A stretch of DNA of 49,969 nt, taken from contig JAGHZQ010000058.1 of the NCBI GenBank assembly GCA_017746715.1, positions 1 to 49,969 of the forward strand, in the 5' to 3' direction. Under the pieces are notes generated by a model. The model saw only the letters and a program-made list of their open reading frames with translations. It did no database searches and was not told the DNA's origin. This document shows, piece after piece, positions 26,665-35,430 of the stretch. Within the stretch, counting starts at the first letter, position 1. The number at the start of each line of letters is the position of its first letter. The DNA is from Cyanobacteria bacterium SBLK (lineage in GTDB: Bacteria; Cyanobacteriota; Cyanobacteriia; Cyanobacteriales; Spirulinaceae). The translations under genes and the position numbers were made by a program.

Positions 26665-27303
26665 AGAACATGGCATGAAGCAAACAGACAAGAGAAAGTT
26701 CCGATTTTGCGTTTGGACTTGGAACAATACCCATACAACCTCGACAAGAAAACTCAAGAAGTTTGCTCGGAACACGCCTTGGTCTTTTTGAATCCCAAAA
26801 ACCAGCCCTTGCATAAAGTGCCGATTGTCGTGCGCTTTAAGAATGTTTCTCTCTGGTCGTTTAAATCAGCCAGAGAAGAATACTATCGCGCTCTAGAAAA
26901 AGCCTTTGCCGATTATTGCAAAGTGGAATATAGCGGTAAAAGCGATCGATGGCGTTCTTTGGGAGTCCTCGAAGTGGAATTTAGAGCCATTAAAGAAGGC
27001 GAAGGCAAGAACAAATCTTGGTGCTGTAAAACCCATGCGATTACTCCTCCATCATTAGAGAACTTGGCGAAGCTCTTTTTAGGAACGCCGAAGCGAAAGC
27101 AGTTGGTTTGGGGACTCCACAACAGCATTGCCGGGTTTGTCGAAGGAGGAAGCGAACCTCTACCCGCTTTAGCCGCAGAAGGCGAAGCTAAAGTGCAGGT
27201 GTTATCCGAGGGAGAAAACGGAAAGTCAATGCGGAAAATCCGTCAGGTTTCCGAGGAAGACGATGAGGACTTAGAAGAACTCGATGACTTTGAGGAAGAG
27301 TGA
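26665..27303 (+). pseudogene. 5'-truncated conserved cyanobacterial protein (DUF5895-like?)
   Basis: The frame opens right after a stop at 26662 and runs to 27303. The protein-like sequence already begins before any good start (NRQEKVPILRLDLEQYPYNL), so the 5' end appears lost. The ORF can only start at a TTG (26707). Later blocks are ALVFLNPKNQPLHKVPIVVR, FADYCKVEYSGKSDRWRSLG, HAITPPSLENLAKLFLGTP and LVWGLHNSIAGFVEGG, followed by an acidic Glu/Asp tail. It resembles, from memory, cyanobacterial DUF5895-type proteins found on plasmids; I am not certain. The truncation point is within about 20 bases of the left direct repeat. Function unknown. Confidence 0.6.
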
Positions 27304-27524
27304 TTTCGGCAATCCTCATCGGTTCGGCTTTGGGAATAACTCATTTAAAACAGAGTATTGCTCCAAGCCGAGACGGCCATCCCGAGCAGCAGTCCGAATC
27401 GAAACCAGCAAGTTTGGCGCAACAGCCATTGGGGAGGTTGACGAGTCATTGTTTTAAAAAGTTGGGGTATTGGGGGAATGGATGCGATCGCAGATCGTTC
27501 CCTTCCCGATTGCTTTCACTGTAA
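27300..27524 (+). CDS. Possible small protein with N-terminal hydrophobic segment
   Basis: A 74-codon frame starts at GTG overlapping the previous stop (GTGA), with a purine-rich GAGGAAGAG just upstream. The first 16 residues are hydrophobic (MISAILIGSALGITHLKQ) and the rest is polar. The overlap suggests translational coupling, but no family is recognised and the C-terminal third reads poorly. It fills most of the 311-base gap between 27303 and 27615; the remaining 90 bases show nothing specific. Confidence 0.35.
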   Translation: MISAILIGSALGITHLKQSIAPSRDGHPEQQSESKPASLAQQPLGRLTSHCFKKLGYWGNGCDRRSFPSRLLSL

Positions 27525-27614
27525 GAGATGGCCGCAACCTCGTCCCTCCCTCGCTTTGGGGATTTTTCAACCCACTGCGGGATCGTTCTTACGAGTTAAA
27601 AGAGTAGAGATTGC

Positions 27615-28193
27615 ATGAGCGAGGAAATCGTCGATATTTTAATGGCACGAATACTGGAAAACCCGCCTTATTCTTGGTTTCCCTCGTCGGAACGGGTCGT
27701 AAGCGAGATAATTGCGAGAGCCGAGATCGAACCGGGAGATTGGGTTTTGGATGTCTGTGCTGGGGATGGGAGATTGGGGTTAGCTGCACGAGAACTGGGA
27801 GCGAGGGTGGAGGCGATCGAGATCGAACCTCGGTTTCGGCAAATTCTCTTTCAACAGGGATTGGTTGTGGTGGGTGCGGATGTTTTTCAGTCCGAACCGA
27901 AGCGCCTGTATGATGTGGTTTTGAGCAATCCTCCTTTCAGTTTCAGTCCAGAGAATCGAGGAGTGGATCTGGCAATTATCCAACACGCTTATCGTTGTTT
28001 TTTAGCATCTGGAGGTTGTTTGGTTTCGGTCGTCAGTGCTTCTCACAAATACGCAAAGTGTCCCAAAGCCGAGGCATTTCGAGCTTGGATGCAGCAAGTG
28101 GGAGCCGAGTTGGTAGATTTGCCCTTGGAGGCATTTTGGGGAACGGTGCGTCCGGTGACGGTGGAAAGTTGGTTGGTTGTTGCTCGGAAATGA
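27615..28193 (+). CDS. Class I SAM-dependent methyltransferase with NPPF motif
   Basis: A 192-residue Rossmann methyltransferase. Motif I is VLDVCAGDGRLGLAA, the acidic strand end is VEAIEIEPRF, and motif IV is DVVLSNPPFSFSPEN. An (N/D)PP(F/Y) motif IV is used by N6-adenine and related amino-methyltransferases, so the target is likely nucleic acid or a protein amide. There is no target-recognition domain and no restriction gene beside it, so it would be an orphan enzyme. It ends two bases before the convergent recombinase gene, inside the segment bracketed by 14-bp repeats. Mobile-element-borne orphan methyltransferases often protect against host restriction; that is inference. Confidence 0.85.
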   Translation: MSEEIVDILMARILENPPYSWFPSSERVVSEIIARAEIEPGDWVLDVCAGDGRLGLAARELGARVEAIEIEPRFRQILFQQGLVVVGADVFQSEPKRLYDVVLSNPPFSFSPENRGVDLAIIQHAYRCFLASGGCLVSVVSASHKYAKCPKAEAFRAWMQQVGAELVDLPLEAFWGTVRPVTVESWLVVARK

Positions 28194-28195
28194 CT

Positions 28196-29182
28196 CTATG
28201 TCAAATTCGCCAGCAACTCGCTCAACTCCAACTGATCTTGATTGCGATTGTCATCGTAAATCATCAAAGTGTTGAGATTCCTGTGCCGCGATAGCTTCTG
28301 CGCCTTCCGTACATTCCCATCCGTCATATCCAATGCTGCCGTAATGGAACTGTGACGAATGCGGTGAGGACTCATTTTTTTAGAAATGCCCGCCTCCAGA
28401 CAAGCCTGTTGCACAATCCCATAAATCGCGCTCCCCGTCAATCGATGTCCCTTGTGAGCGCGATCTAAACTCACAAACAGAGGCGCTTTCACCTTTAATT
28501 CTCGCCTTGCCTGCAACCAAGCTAAAAGCGCCTGTACCGTTGAATTGGCCAAATGCACGACCTCCACTTCCGTCCCCCTTCCCTTCCCTCGAATCTTCAG
28601 CGTCCGCCTTTCCGCGTTGAAATCTTGAATATTGCATTTAGCGATTTCTCCCCGACGCAGGGCATTATCCCAAAGTAATCGCAATAGAGCATAATCTCGC
28701 TTTCCCTTCAACGTCGAGCGATCGCAGTTCTCCAAAACGCGCTTGAAGTCCTGTCTGGCAATCCCACTCGTATCCCGATACTGCCGGACTTTCTCCCCTT
28801 TAATATGATCTAAACTCCAACTGCATTTCCCTAAGTTTTGTGCCAAGCGCACCATTGATTTAATGGCACTGAGACGGCGATTCACCGTCGCCTCGCTCAA
28901 CCCTTTATCCATCAACCATGCCTTGTATTTAAACACCTTCGCGATCGCATCAAAGCGAGGCAGAGAAAGAAACTGCGCCACCAATTCCGGGGTAGGGGGA
29001 GAACTCGCTAGAAAGTTAAAGAAATCTCGCAAATCCTTTTGATAGGCATGGCGAGTGTTAGGCGATCGCTTATCCTGCAACAGCCGCTCGATAATATCGA
29101 TGGGTTCCGGTTGCAGGAGAGCAGAGGGGGTAACGGGGACGATTTCGGTCATCGTTCGTAAAAAGCTGGTCTTTTCTATCAT
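28196..29182 (-). CDS. Tyrosine recombinase/integrase (XerC/D-like)
   Basis: About 328 residues. A SAM-like N-terminal core-binding domain (SPNTRHAYQKDLRDFFNFL, LSEATVNRRLSAIKSMVRLA) precedes the catalytic domain. The catalytic residues are visible: Arg in DNALRRGEIA, Lys in KIRGKGRGTE, HxxR in MSPHRIRHSS, His in LSRHRNLNT and Tyr in LMIYDDN. Start at 29182 (MIEKTSFLRT) is chosen because AAAGGG precedes it; ATG at 29152 is an alternative. A perfect 14-bp inverted repeat lies directly upstream and includes that ribosome-binding site. It is the likely integrase of the small element ending at 29274. Confidence 0.88.
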   Translation of the reverse strand: MIEKTSFLRTMTEIVPVTPSALLQPEPIDIIERLLQDKRSPNTRHAYQKDLRDFFNFLASSPPTPELVAQFLSLPRFDAIAKVFKYKAWLMDKGLSEATVNRRLSAIKSMVRLAQNLGKCSWSLDHIKGEKVRQYRDTSGIARQDFKRVLENCDRSTLKGKRDYALLRLLWDNALRRGEIAKCNIQDFNAERRTLKIRGKGRGTEVEVVHLANSTVQALLAWLQARRELKVKAPLFVSLDRAHKGHRLTGSAIYGIVQQACLEAGISKKMSPHRIRHSSITAALDMTDGNVRKAQKLSRHRNLNTLMIYDDNRNQDQLELSELLANLT

Positions 29183-29186
29183 ACAG

Positions 29187-29228
29187 CCCTTTAGCTTGCG
29201 ATAACGACACTTTCCGCAAGCTAAAGGG
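29187..29228 (-). promoter_or_regulatory. Perfect 14-bp inverted repeat upstream of the recombinase
   Basis: The arms CCCTTTAGCTTGCG (29187-29200) and CGCAAGCTAAAGGG (29215-29228) are perfectly complementary around a 14-base loop. In the recombinase mRNA the 3' arm ends in AAAGGG, four bases before the ATG at 29182. The hairpin would therefore bury the ribosome-binding site. Alternatives are a recombinase-binding core or an operator. It is not followed by a U-tract. Confidence 0.6.
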
Positions 29229-29260
29229 TGACGGTCAGCAGAAGTAGCGCAATCGCGCTG

Positions 29261-29274
29261 GTATCGGGGTACAA
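29261..29274 (+). repeat. 14-bp direct repeat, copy 2 (possible att site)
   Basis: GTATCGGGGTACAA matches 26635-26648 exactly and in the same orientation. It lies 80 bases upstream of the recombinase start, the usual place for an integrase-proximal att site. The role is inferred from position alone. Confidence 0.4.
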
Positions 29275-29421
29275 CGCGATTTTTCCCCATCCCCCATGAC
29301 CCTTTTGACCAAACGAGATATTCTCCGGCGTTATGCACCCAACCGATACGGCTCGAGCCAAGCTGCGCGAACGCGTCGAGACAGTCCTTGCTCGTTCTAC
29401 ACATGGCAGGAAACCCAAGTG

Positions 29422-31212
29422 ATGATGGGAGGTAAATCTCGCCTGCGTCCTCCCATTTCTGTCAATTCCGATTACCGACTGATCGATCGCTCCGATGAAT
29501 TGGCAGATGCGATCGCGCCTCTGAAGTCCGCCCCATTCCTCGGCATTGACTGCGAAACCACCGGACTCGATCCCTATCGCCATAAAGTTCGCCTGATTCA
29601 GTTGGCGGCATTGGATCGTCCGACAATTGTTATCGACTGCTTTGCCATTCCCGATCTTGCTCCTTTGCGTTCTTTGCTGAGTTCTCCCTGTCTCAAAATC
29701 GGTCACAATCTCAAATTTGAGTGGCTGATGCTGACTCGAAAGGGACTATCTTTGCAACCGCCTTTTTTTGACACCTACCTTGCCTATCGGGTTCTCACGG
29801 CGGGTTTGAAGAAACGACTGTCTTTAGAGGCGATCGCGATGAAACTCCTCGGCATTGCTCTGGATAAAACCGAACAAACCAGCGACTTTTCGGGGACTTT
29901 AACCCCAAAGCAACTGCAATATGCGGCTATGGATGCGGCGATTCTCTTACCCCTCTATCGCATTTTAAAAGCCAAGTTGGAACGGGCAAAGTTAATGCCC
30001 ACGGCAAAGTTGGAGTTTGCCTGTCTCCCTGCAACCGCCCAAATGGAACTCAACGGGATGTATTTGGATCGGGAGAAATGGAAAGCGATGGGCGATCGCC
30101 TCAAGCAGCAGCAGGCACGATTGAAAACCCAACTCGATCGCCAACTGAAACGCCCGCTCACCCAACAGGTTTCTCTCTTGCCGGAGTTGACGGAAACTAT
30201 CAATCCCCGCTCTTCCCAGCAGGTTAAAGCGGCATTGGCGGCACAAAATATCCTCGTCCCTTCTGCCAGCGCTCAACAGTTGCTCCCTTTAGCGAAAAAG
30301 CATCCGGTCATTCAAACCCTGTTGGATTATCGCAGCTTGTCGGCTCGCATTTCCACGTTTGCCGAGGGGGTGTTGGAACATATCCACCCCGTGAGCGATC
30401 GCATCCATCCCCATTGGTTTCAACTCGGTACCCGATCCGGGCGTTTTAGCTGTCAGCAGCCGAATTTGCAGCATATTCCGAGGGCGGTTGAAATCCGGCA
30501 GTGTTTTGTTGCCCCGCCCGGAAAGGTGCTGATTAAAGCCGATTACAGCCAAATCGAATTGAGGATTATGGCGAAAGCAAGCGGCGATCGGCGCATGATG
30601 GATGCCTATCGTCGGGGGGAGGATTTGCACCGACTGACGGCAGCTTTGGTGTTGGGCAAGGCAGTTGGGGAAGTGACGGTAGAGGAGCGTCGGTTGGGAA
30701 AAGCAATTAATTTTGGTTTGATTTACGGGATGGGGGCGAAGAAGCTGCGGGCAACGGCGGCGAAGGAGCAGGGCATCGAGATCGGTTTGCCAGAGGCTTC
30801 GGCGTTTCGCAAGCGGTTTTTCGAGTCCTATGGGGGAATTAAGGCGTATCACGATCGCGTGCGTCGGGAGTGGAGTCGAGGCAGGCGGGACAGTCGCACT
30901 CTGGGGGGAAGGCGGCGATCGTGGGGGAAGGGGCAAAAGCCGAGGTTAAATGAGTCAATTAATCATCCGGTGCAGGGGACGAATGCGGATATGACGAAGT
31001 TGGCGTTAGCGCTGGCGTGGCGGAGATTTCAGGGGACAGAGGTGGGGTTGGTGGCGGCGATTCACGATGAGATCGTGTTGGAATGTCCGGTGGAGTTGGC
31101 GGAGTGGGCGATCGGGCAGTTGAGGCGTTGTATGGTGAAGGCGGGGGAGTATTTTATTCGTCCGATTCCGGTGGAGGTGGAGATTCGGGCAGTGGAGAGT
31201 TGGGGGGAGTGA
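29422..31212 (+). CDS. PolA-type DNA polymerase with 3'-5' exonuclease domain
   Basis: A 596-residue family A polymerase without a 5' nuclease domain. The exonuclease has ExoI FLGIDCETTGLDP, ExoII KIGHNLKFEWLML and ExoIII YAAMDAAILLPLY. The polymerase has motif A IKADYSQIELRIMA, motif B RRLGKAINFGLIYGMGAKKL and motif C VAAIHDEIVLECP. All catalytic acids are present. Stand-alone exo-pol proteins of this size are typical of plasmids, phages and cyanobacterial accessory DNA. ATG at 29422 has AGGA upstream and places the start close to the conserved DYRLI; an upstream ATG at 29296 has no ribosome-binding site. Its 3' end overlaps the convergent helicase gene by 59 bases. Confidence 0.9.
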   Translation: MMGGKSRLRPPISVNSDYRLIDRSDELADAIAPLKSAPFLGIDCETTGLDPYRHKVRLIQLAALDRPTIVIDCFAIPDLAPLRSLLSSPCLKIGHNLKFEWLMLTRKGLSLQPPFFDTYLAYRVLTAGLKKRLSLEAIAMKLLGIALDKTEQTSDFSGTLTPKQLQYAAMDAAILLPLYRILKAKLERAKLMPTAKLEFACLPATAQMELNGMYLDREKWKAMGDRLKQQQARLKTQLDRQLKRPLTQQVSLLPELTETINPRSSQQVKAALAAQNILVPSASAQQLLPLAKKHPVIQTLLDYRSLSARISTFAEGVLEHIHPVSDRIHPHWFQLGTRSGRFSCQQPNLQHIPRAVEIRQCFVAPPGKVLIKADYSQIELRIMAKASGDRRMMDAYRRGEDLHRLTAALVLGKAVGEVTVEERRLGKAINFGLIYGMGAKKLRATAAKEQGIEIGLPEASAFRKRFFESYGGIKAYHDRVRREWSRGRRDSRTLGGRRRSWGKGQKPRLNESINHPVQGTNADMTKLALALAWRRFQGTEVGLVAAIHDEIVLECPVELAEWAIGQLRRCMVKAGEYFIRPIPVEVEIRAVESWGE

Positions 31213-34200
31213 AAACTCGTACTTTATGTCCACTCACTTTTTCATCAAAAAGAAGTTGTGAACATTCAGACCGTAAAGCTTTCCACAATATTGCTTCTTC
31301 ATAGTTTTCAAATTCTGTAGGAATATAATCTAGGAGAGTTTGAGAACAAACCACTATTAAGCGCTTTTTAACTCTTGAAAAGGCAACATTTGAACGATTC
31401 AAACTAAGAATAAACTCCACATTCTTGCCAATTGCTGATGGATTGCTTGCTGTTGCAGAAACAATAACATTGTCACGTTCACCACCTTGTACTTTTTCCA
31501 CTGTATCAATAACATCTACAACGTTTCCATAATAATTGGCTAATTTGGTTTTAAGGAGCGATCTTTGAGCGCGATGAGGTGTAAGAATTGCAGTTGAACT
31601 ATCAGGAATTTCTCCGCCTGCATCAAGAACCTGTTTGATTATTTCTACCTCAAGTTGGTTGCTACGTTTTGATTCACGTTCATCATGAAGAACAAGATAA
31701 AGTCCTCCATCTTCCTGTAAAAGTTTGTCCCAAGTTCCTATAATTTCATCTTGTTCTATCTCTCCATCTCTTTCTTTTCCTTGTAATTCAATGTTATCTT
31801 TGCGATAAAGACGTGCAATAAGTTCACGAATGACAGGTGGCAATCGGAAGGTGAAACTCAAAGCGGAATATAATATCGAGCGATCGGATACTTGAACATC
31901 TGAGTTTTCTTTGAGATTTTGAATAGCTTGGTAAGCACTTACATAAGGTTGATAAAGTAAAACGGGCGGGCGATCTTCATTTTCCCAATCATGCGTAATA
32001 ATAGGAGCGAGTTGGCGATGATCTCCTGCTAGCATAATTTCACCATCATTTTTGACCAATGTAGCTAAAGCTAGAAAGTGAGGAAATACCATCATACTTG
32101 CTTCATCAACTATTAGAGTAGTTGCTTGAAAACCTTGAGTGTATTTTTTATTAAAAGTAGCCTTATCAATTAATGTATCTACCATCTTCAAAATAGCATT
32201 TGTTGTTCCACCAATCACCAGTACAGAATCATTCCACATTGACCTCATATCTGTTAGTAAACGTCTTCCAGTATTCAAGAGGTTAATATTCTTGTTTTGA
32301 AAAACATCGCTAGTTTTAGAATTAACTCGACTAAGTTGAATTGATGGCACATTTAGGTTCAAATTAGTAGCGTGTTGTTGCAAAATTGGCAAAAGATTCT
32401 CCAAACGTAAGAGTAAATTATCTACAGCCGTATGCGTATGAGCCGTAATCAGAACAATATCGCCAGCAGTTCGACGTGCTAAGATTCTAAGAAAAGTAGC
32501 GATCGCGGTGGTTTCTGTTTTTCCAGTTCCCGGTGGTCCTTGTAAAAGTTGAATTCTTGTATTGAGTCCATTAATAGCTGCTTCGATTTGTTTATCGTCC
32601 AATTCTTTGTTGTTCGGCAGTCGTAAAGTCTGAAGTAGACTACGATATTGTTCTAAATTACTCTCTAAAATAGGAGTTTGTGCGGGAATTTGAGGATTTT
32701 GTGGAGCTAACCATTGACACACATGATTTCCTCGACTGTCTTGCAATTTTTGATCGACTCTTCCAGACACAAAATCCGAGGGACTTTCATCAATAGTAGC
32801 AAAAGGATAAATATCTTCTTCTGTGCTATAAAAACGACCGCGAAGTTGGTAACGATTGGCGCTTCTTGTTTGTCTAACAGCCAACTCAATACTTCCAATA
32901 TCCCAGTCAATTGCTTCTATAACACAGGTACTTCCACCACCAAAAAGTTGATTGATAGTTTGACCTTGATATGGATCTTCAAAATTGGGACTAAGCCTAA
33001 TGAAAGAACCTACATCAATGGTACAGTTTGCTTGTAATACTTCAGCCGTAATATTGTATTTATCAAGATTAATCTCTACTGTTAACCTACTATTACCCTG
33101 CGATCTAACATTTTTAACAGGTATTGTTCGCCCCGAAGAAATACGATAAATAGGTGGTCTTAAATGATTAGCAATCCAATCTGTTACCTTAACGTGCTGA
33201 TCTAACCGTAGAAAATCAATACCTGCTTGGGCTGCATCATCTACACCTAAATTAAAATCTGGTAAATTTTCAATGGTTAAAGATTCTTTAGTTATCTCTG
33301 GATTCTTAAACCTAACTCCTTCTTCAATCCATCTTATAACATGAGTGCGAGCGCGAAAATACTCTTTTAAATAATTCGGTTTTTGTGCTTGATTATAACG
33401 CTCAATAGAGCTTTTTATATTTGGTTTAATATCGGGGTCATTAGGGTTAGGAAGTTTTCGCCAATAAGCTCTCCAATAAGCTGCACTTAGAGAATTAAAA
33501 TATCTTAGTCTAACTTCAAACTGATGTTTACGAACATTTTGAGAATTTGATGTTGCCCATTGATTCTTTCTATCTATTTCTATATTGTTTTTAAAGTCAA
33601 AAACATCTTGAGAGAAAACCCGATCTAAACTTACGATTTTTCCTCCAATTTTTCGTTGCCAATGATAACGCCTTCCAAACCATTTAAGAGAACTTACAAC
33701 TGCTAAATCTCGGCCTGTCCATCCTAAAGCATAACGACGATCTACTTCATCAGAAAGACAAGAGTAAATAAGTTGTTCTAGACTTTCTCGACATCCTAAC
33801 AACTCTCTTAAATGACTCAGTAATTGCGAACTAACACGGGAACAGCCTTCAACTAATTGGGTCATTTCTTGACGAGACCAAACATAAAAATGAATTGGTG
33901 CTTGTTCAGTTTCCGCAACAGAGGCGATCGTATCCACTAATTCCAATAAAAATCCTTGTATTAGCTCTTTCTCAGAACCGTTGTCTTCTTTATAATCTCC
34001 CGTCCATGCTGACGTTTTAAACTTGATTACATCTTCTCCTTCAAGTTCTTTTTCCTTGCGAATAGGCTCGTTATTCTCATCACGTCCTTCTTCTAAATAT
34101 TCTTTTACATTAGGATCTGGTTTCCATGTCCTATCTTCATTTTGCTGAAACTTTGGATCTAATTTCCCTTTACTTTTAGTAACATGAGCAGCCAACGCAC

Positions 34201-35335
34201 CTATTCTATTTTCTACATAATCATACTCAACAGAAAGATAGACACGAATGAGCCTTTCTCCATTAATTGTATGTTCTGGAAGTTGACTTTGACCTGAATA
34301 TTTTGGAAGTTGTTCCACTTCATAGGTATCTGGGTCTAAATCTCCATCAGGAAGAGTACGTCTACGAGTTTTTGCTTTTATTTTAAGCAGTTCTAAATTC
34401 TCCGTAAAACTTATATCTTGTTGTAATTCACTAGCTCGCTCTCCGGTCAAATCGATGTCTGCTAAATCATCAAGACTGTTAATACCTACTTTACGTAATG
34501 CCTTAACAATTGACGAATCTATTCCCAGTAATTCTAAACGCTTTTCTCTTGCACTCTCTGCTAAACAATGAACACTTAATGTACAGTCACTACATTTTTG
34601 GTCTAATTGATAGTCTAAATCAACTAAATTAGTTCCAACAATATAATTTAGCACCCCATCAGGAGCTACCAGACGATTAATATCAGCTTCTATTATATCC
34701 AAATCTAATGCTTCTGATTTAATAATATCCTGACTTTTATTGGTGTTTTCATCGATGCGAACAACAACACATTCAATGTTTTTGGATTTTAGATTTATTC
34801 CATGAATAGTTATAGGATTGTTGTTTATTAATTGACGGATAAGCATTTGATATAAAGCAACCTGTACTTGATGATAAGTTCTATCCTTTCGAGATGCTTT
34901 ACACTCAACTAATCTTAGTTTAGGTTCATTATTCTCCCAAAAAACAATTACAAAATCAATATGTCCGCTAATATTAAATTCCCCGAGTTTTTCAGTTATA
35001 GCAATTTCTCGTCCATAAGCATTTTGATTTGCTGACAAATTGGTTAATTTTTCAACAAAGTCATTCCACTCAGTTGATTTGTCTTTCTCTGATTTCTGAT
35101 TCATTTGGGTTAAATCTATTAATCCTTCCTGCTGAAGTGATTTATCCCATTCATCCTCTCTTTTTCGACCTTCTTCTTCTAATACTGGATCCAAGGAGGT
35201 TGAAAAAATCAACTCATAAAAAGGGATTTCTCTTGCAAGTTTATAGTTGTCAATTTTTAATTTAAAGCGACGATCGCAGGATTGATATCGAATGTATTCA
35301 CTTATATCAGTAGCTTTGATTGAGTAATTTGACAT
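31154..35335 (-). CDS. Dna2-like Fe-S nuclease/superfamily 1 helicase
   Basis: A 1393-residue protein. The N-terminal RecB/Cas4-type nuclease has ISGHIDFV (near 122-128), RLVECKAS (near 142) and YHQVQVALYQML. A Fe-S signature is formed by Cys20 (YQSCDRRF) and CSDCTLSVHC near 250 (C-x2-C-x5-C), the Dna2/AddB/Cas4 pattern. A helix-hairpin-helix-like segment follows (IVKALRKVGINSLDDLADID). A long middle region precedes an SF1B helicase with Walker A LLQGPPGTGKTETTAIA, TLIVDEASMM, MLAGDHRQLAPI, EKVQGGERDNVIVSA and NVAFSRVKKRLIVV. It is AT-rich and far longer than repair Dna2 homologues in bacteria. A role in plasmid or phage DNA processing or defence is plausible. No partner gene is adjacent on the same strand. 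Confidence 0.9.
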   Translation of the reverse strand: MSNYSIKATDISEYIRYQSCDRRFKLKIDNYKLAREIPFYELIFSTSLDPVLEEEGRKREDEWDKSLQQEGLIDLTQMNQKSEKDKSTEWNDFVEKLTNLSANQNAYGREIAITEKLGEFNISGHIDFVIVFWENNEPKLRLVECKASRKDRTYHQVQVALYQMLIRQLINNNPITIHGINLKSKNIECVVVRIDENTNKSQDIIKSEALDLDIIEADINRLVAPDGVLNYIVGTNLVDLDYQLDQKCSDCTLSVHCLAESAREKRLELLGIDSSIVKALRKVGINSLDDLADIDLTGERASELQQDISFTENLELLKIKAKTRRRTLPDGDLDPDTYEVEQLPKYSGQSQLPEHTINGERLIRVYLSVEYDYVENRIGALAAHVTKSKGKLDPKFQQNEDRTWKPDPNVKEYLEEGRDENNEPIRKEKELEGEDVIKFKTSAWTGDYKEDNGSEKELIQGFLLELVDTIASVAETEQAPIHFYVWSRQEMTQLVEGCSRVSSQLLSHLRELLGCRESLEQLIYSCLSDEVDRRYALGWTGRDLAVVSSLKWFGRRYHWQRKIGGKIVSLDRVFSQDVFDFKNNIEIDRKNQWATSNSQNVRKHQFEVRLRYFNSLSAAYWRAYWRKLPNPNDPDIKPNIKSSIERYNQAQKPNYLKEYFRARTHVIRWIEEGVRFKNPEITKESLTIENLPDFNLGVDDAAQAGIDFLRLDQHVKVTDWIANHLRPPIYRISSGRTIPVKNVRSQGNSRLTVEINLDKYNITAEVLQANCTIDVGSFIRLSPNFEDPYQGQTINQLFGGGSTCVIEAIDWDIGSIELAVRQTRSANRYQLRGRFYSTEEDIYPFATIDESPSDFVSGRVDQKLQDSRGNHVCQWLAPQNPQIPAQTPILESNLEQYRSLLQTLRLPNNKELDDKQIEAAINGLNTRIQLLQGPPGTGKTETTAIATFLRILARRTAGDIVLITAHTHTAVDNLLLRLENLLPILQQHATNLNLNVPSIQLSRVNSKTSDVFQNKNINLLNTGRRLLTDMRSMWNDSVLVIGGTTNAILKMVDTLIDKATFNKKYTQGFQATTLIVDEASMMVFPHFLALATLVKNDGEIMLAGDHRQLAPIITHDWENEDRPPVLLYQPYVSAYQAIQNLKENSDVQVSDRSILYSALSFTFRLPPVIRELIARLYRKDNIELQGKERDGEIEQDEIIGTWDKLLQEDGGLYLVLHDERESKRSNQLEVEIIKQVLDAGGEIPDSSTAILTPHRAQRSLLKTKLANYYGNVVDVIDTVEKVQGGERDNVIVSATASNPSAIGKNVEFILSLNRSNVAFSRVKKRLIVVCSQTLLDYIPTEFENYEEAILWKALRSECSQLLFDEKVSGHKVRVFTPPNSPLPESPPPPESDE

Positions 35336-35430
35336 TATCTCGAATTCTTTCTCGGCACGATTTTACGCAAATGACGAAAAGAATGTGCTCTGGGTCGTTT
35401 AGCATTATACGCTAAAAGTAAGTTTGTTGT

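Noticed and set aside
29155..29404. Longer N-terminus for the tyrosine recombinase, starting at 29404
   Set aside because: The extension runs through the 14-bp inverted repeat and one 14-bp direct repeat and does not resemble a core-binding domain.
30289..30936. Minus-strand frame of 215 codons opposite the polymerase
   Set aside because: It is antisense to the conserved polymerase motifs and has a random-looking composition.
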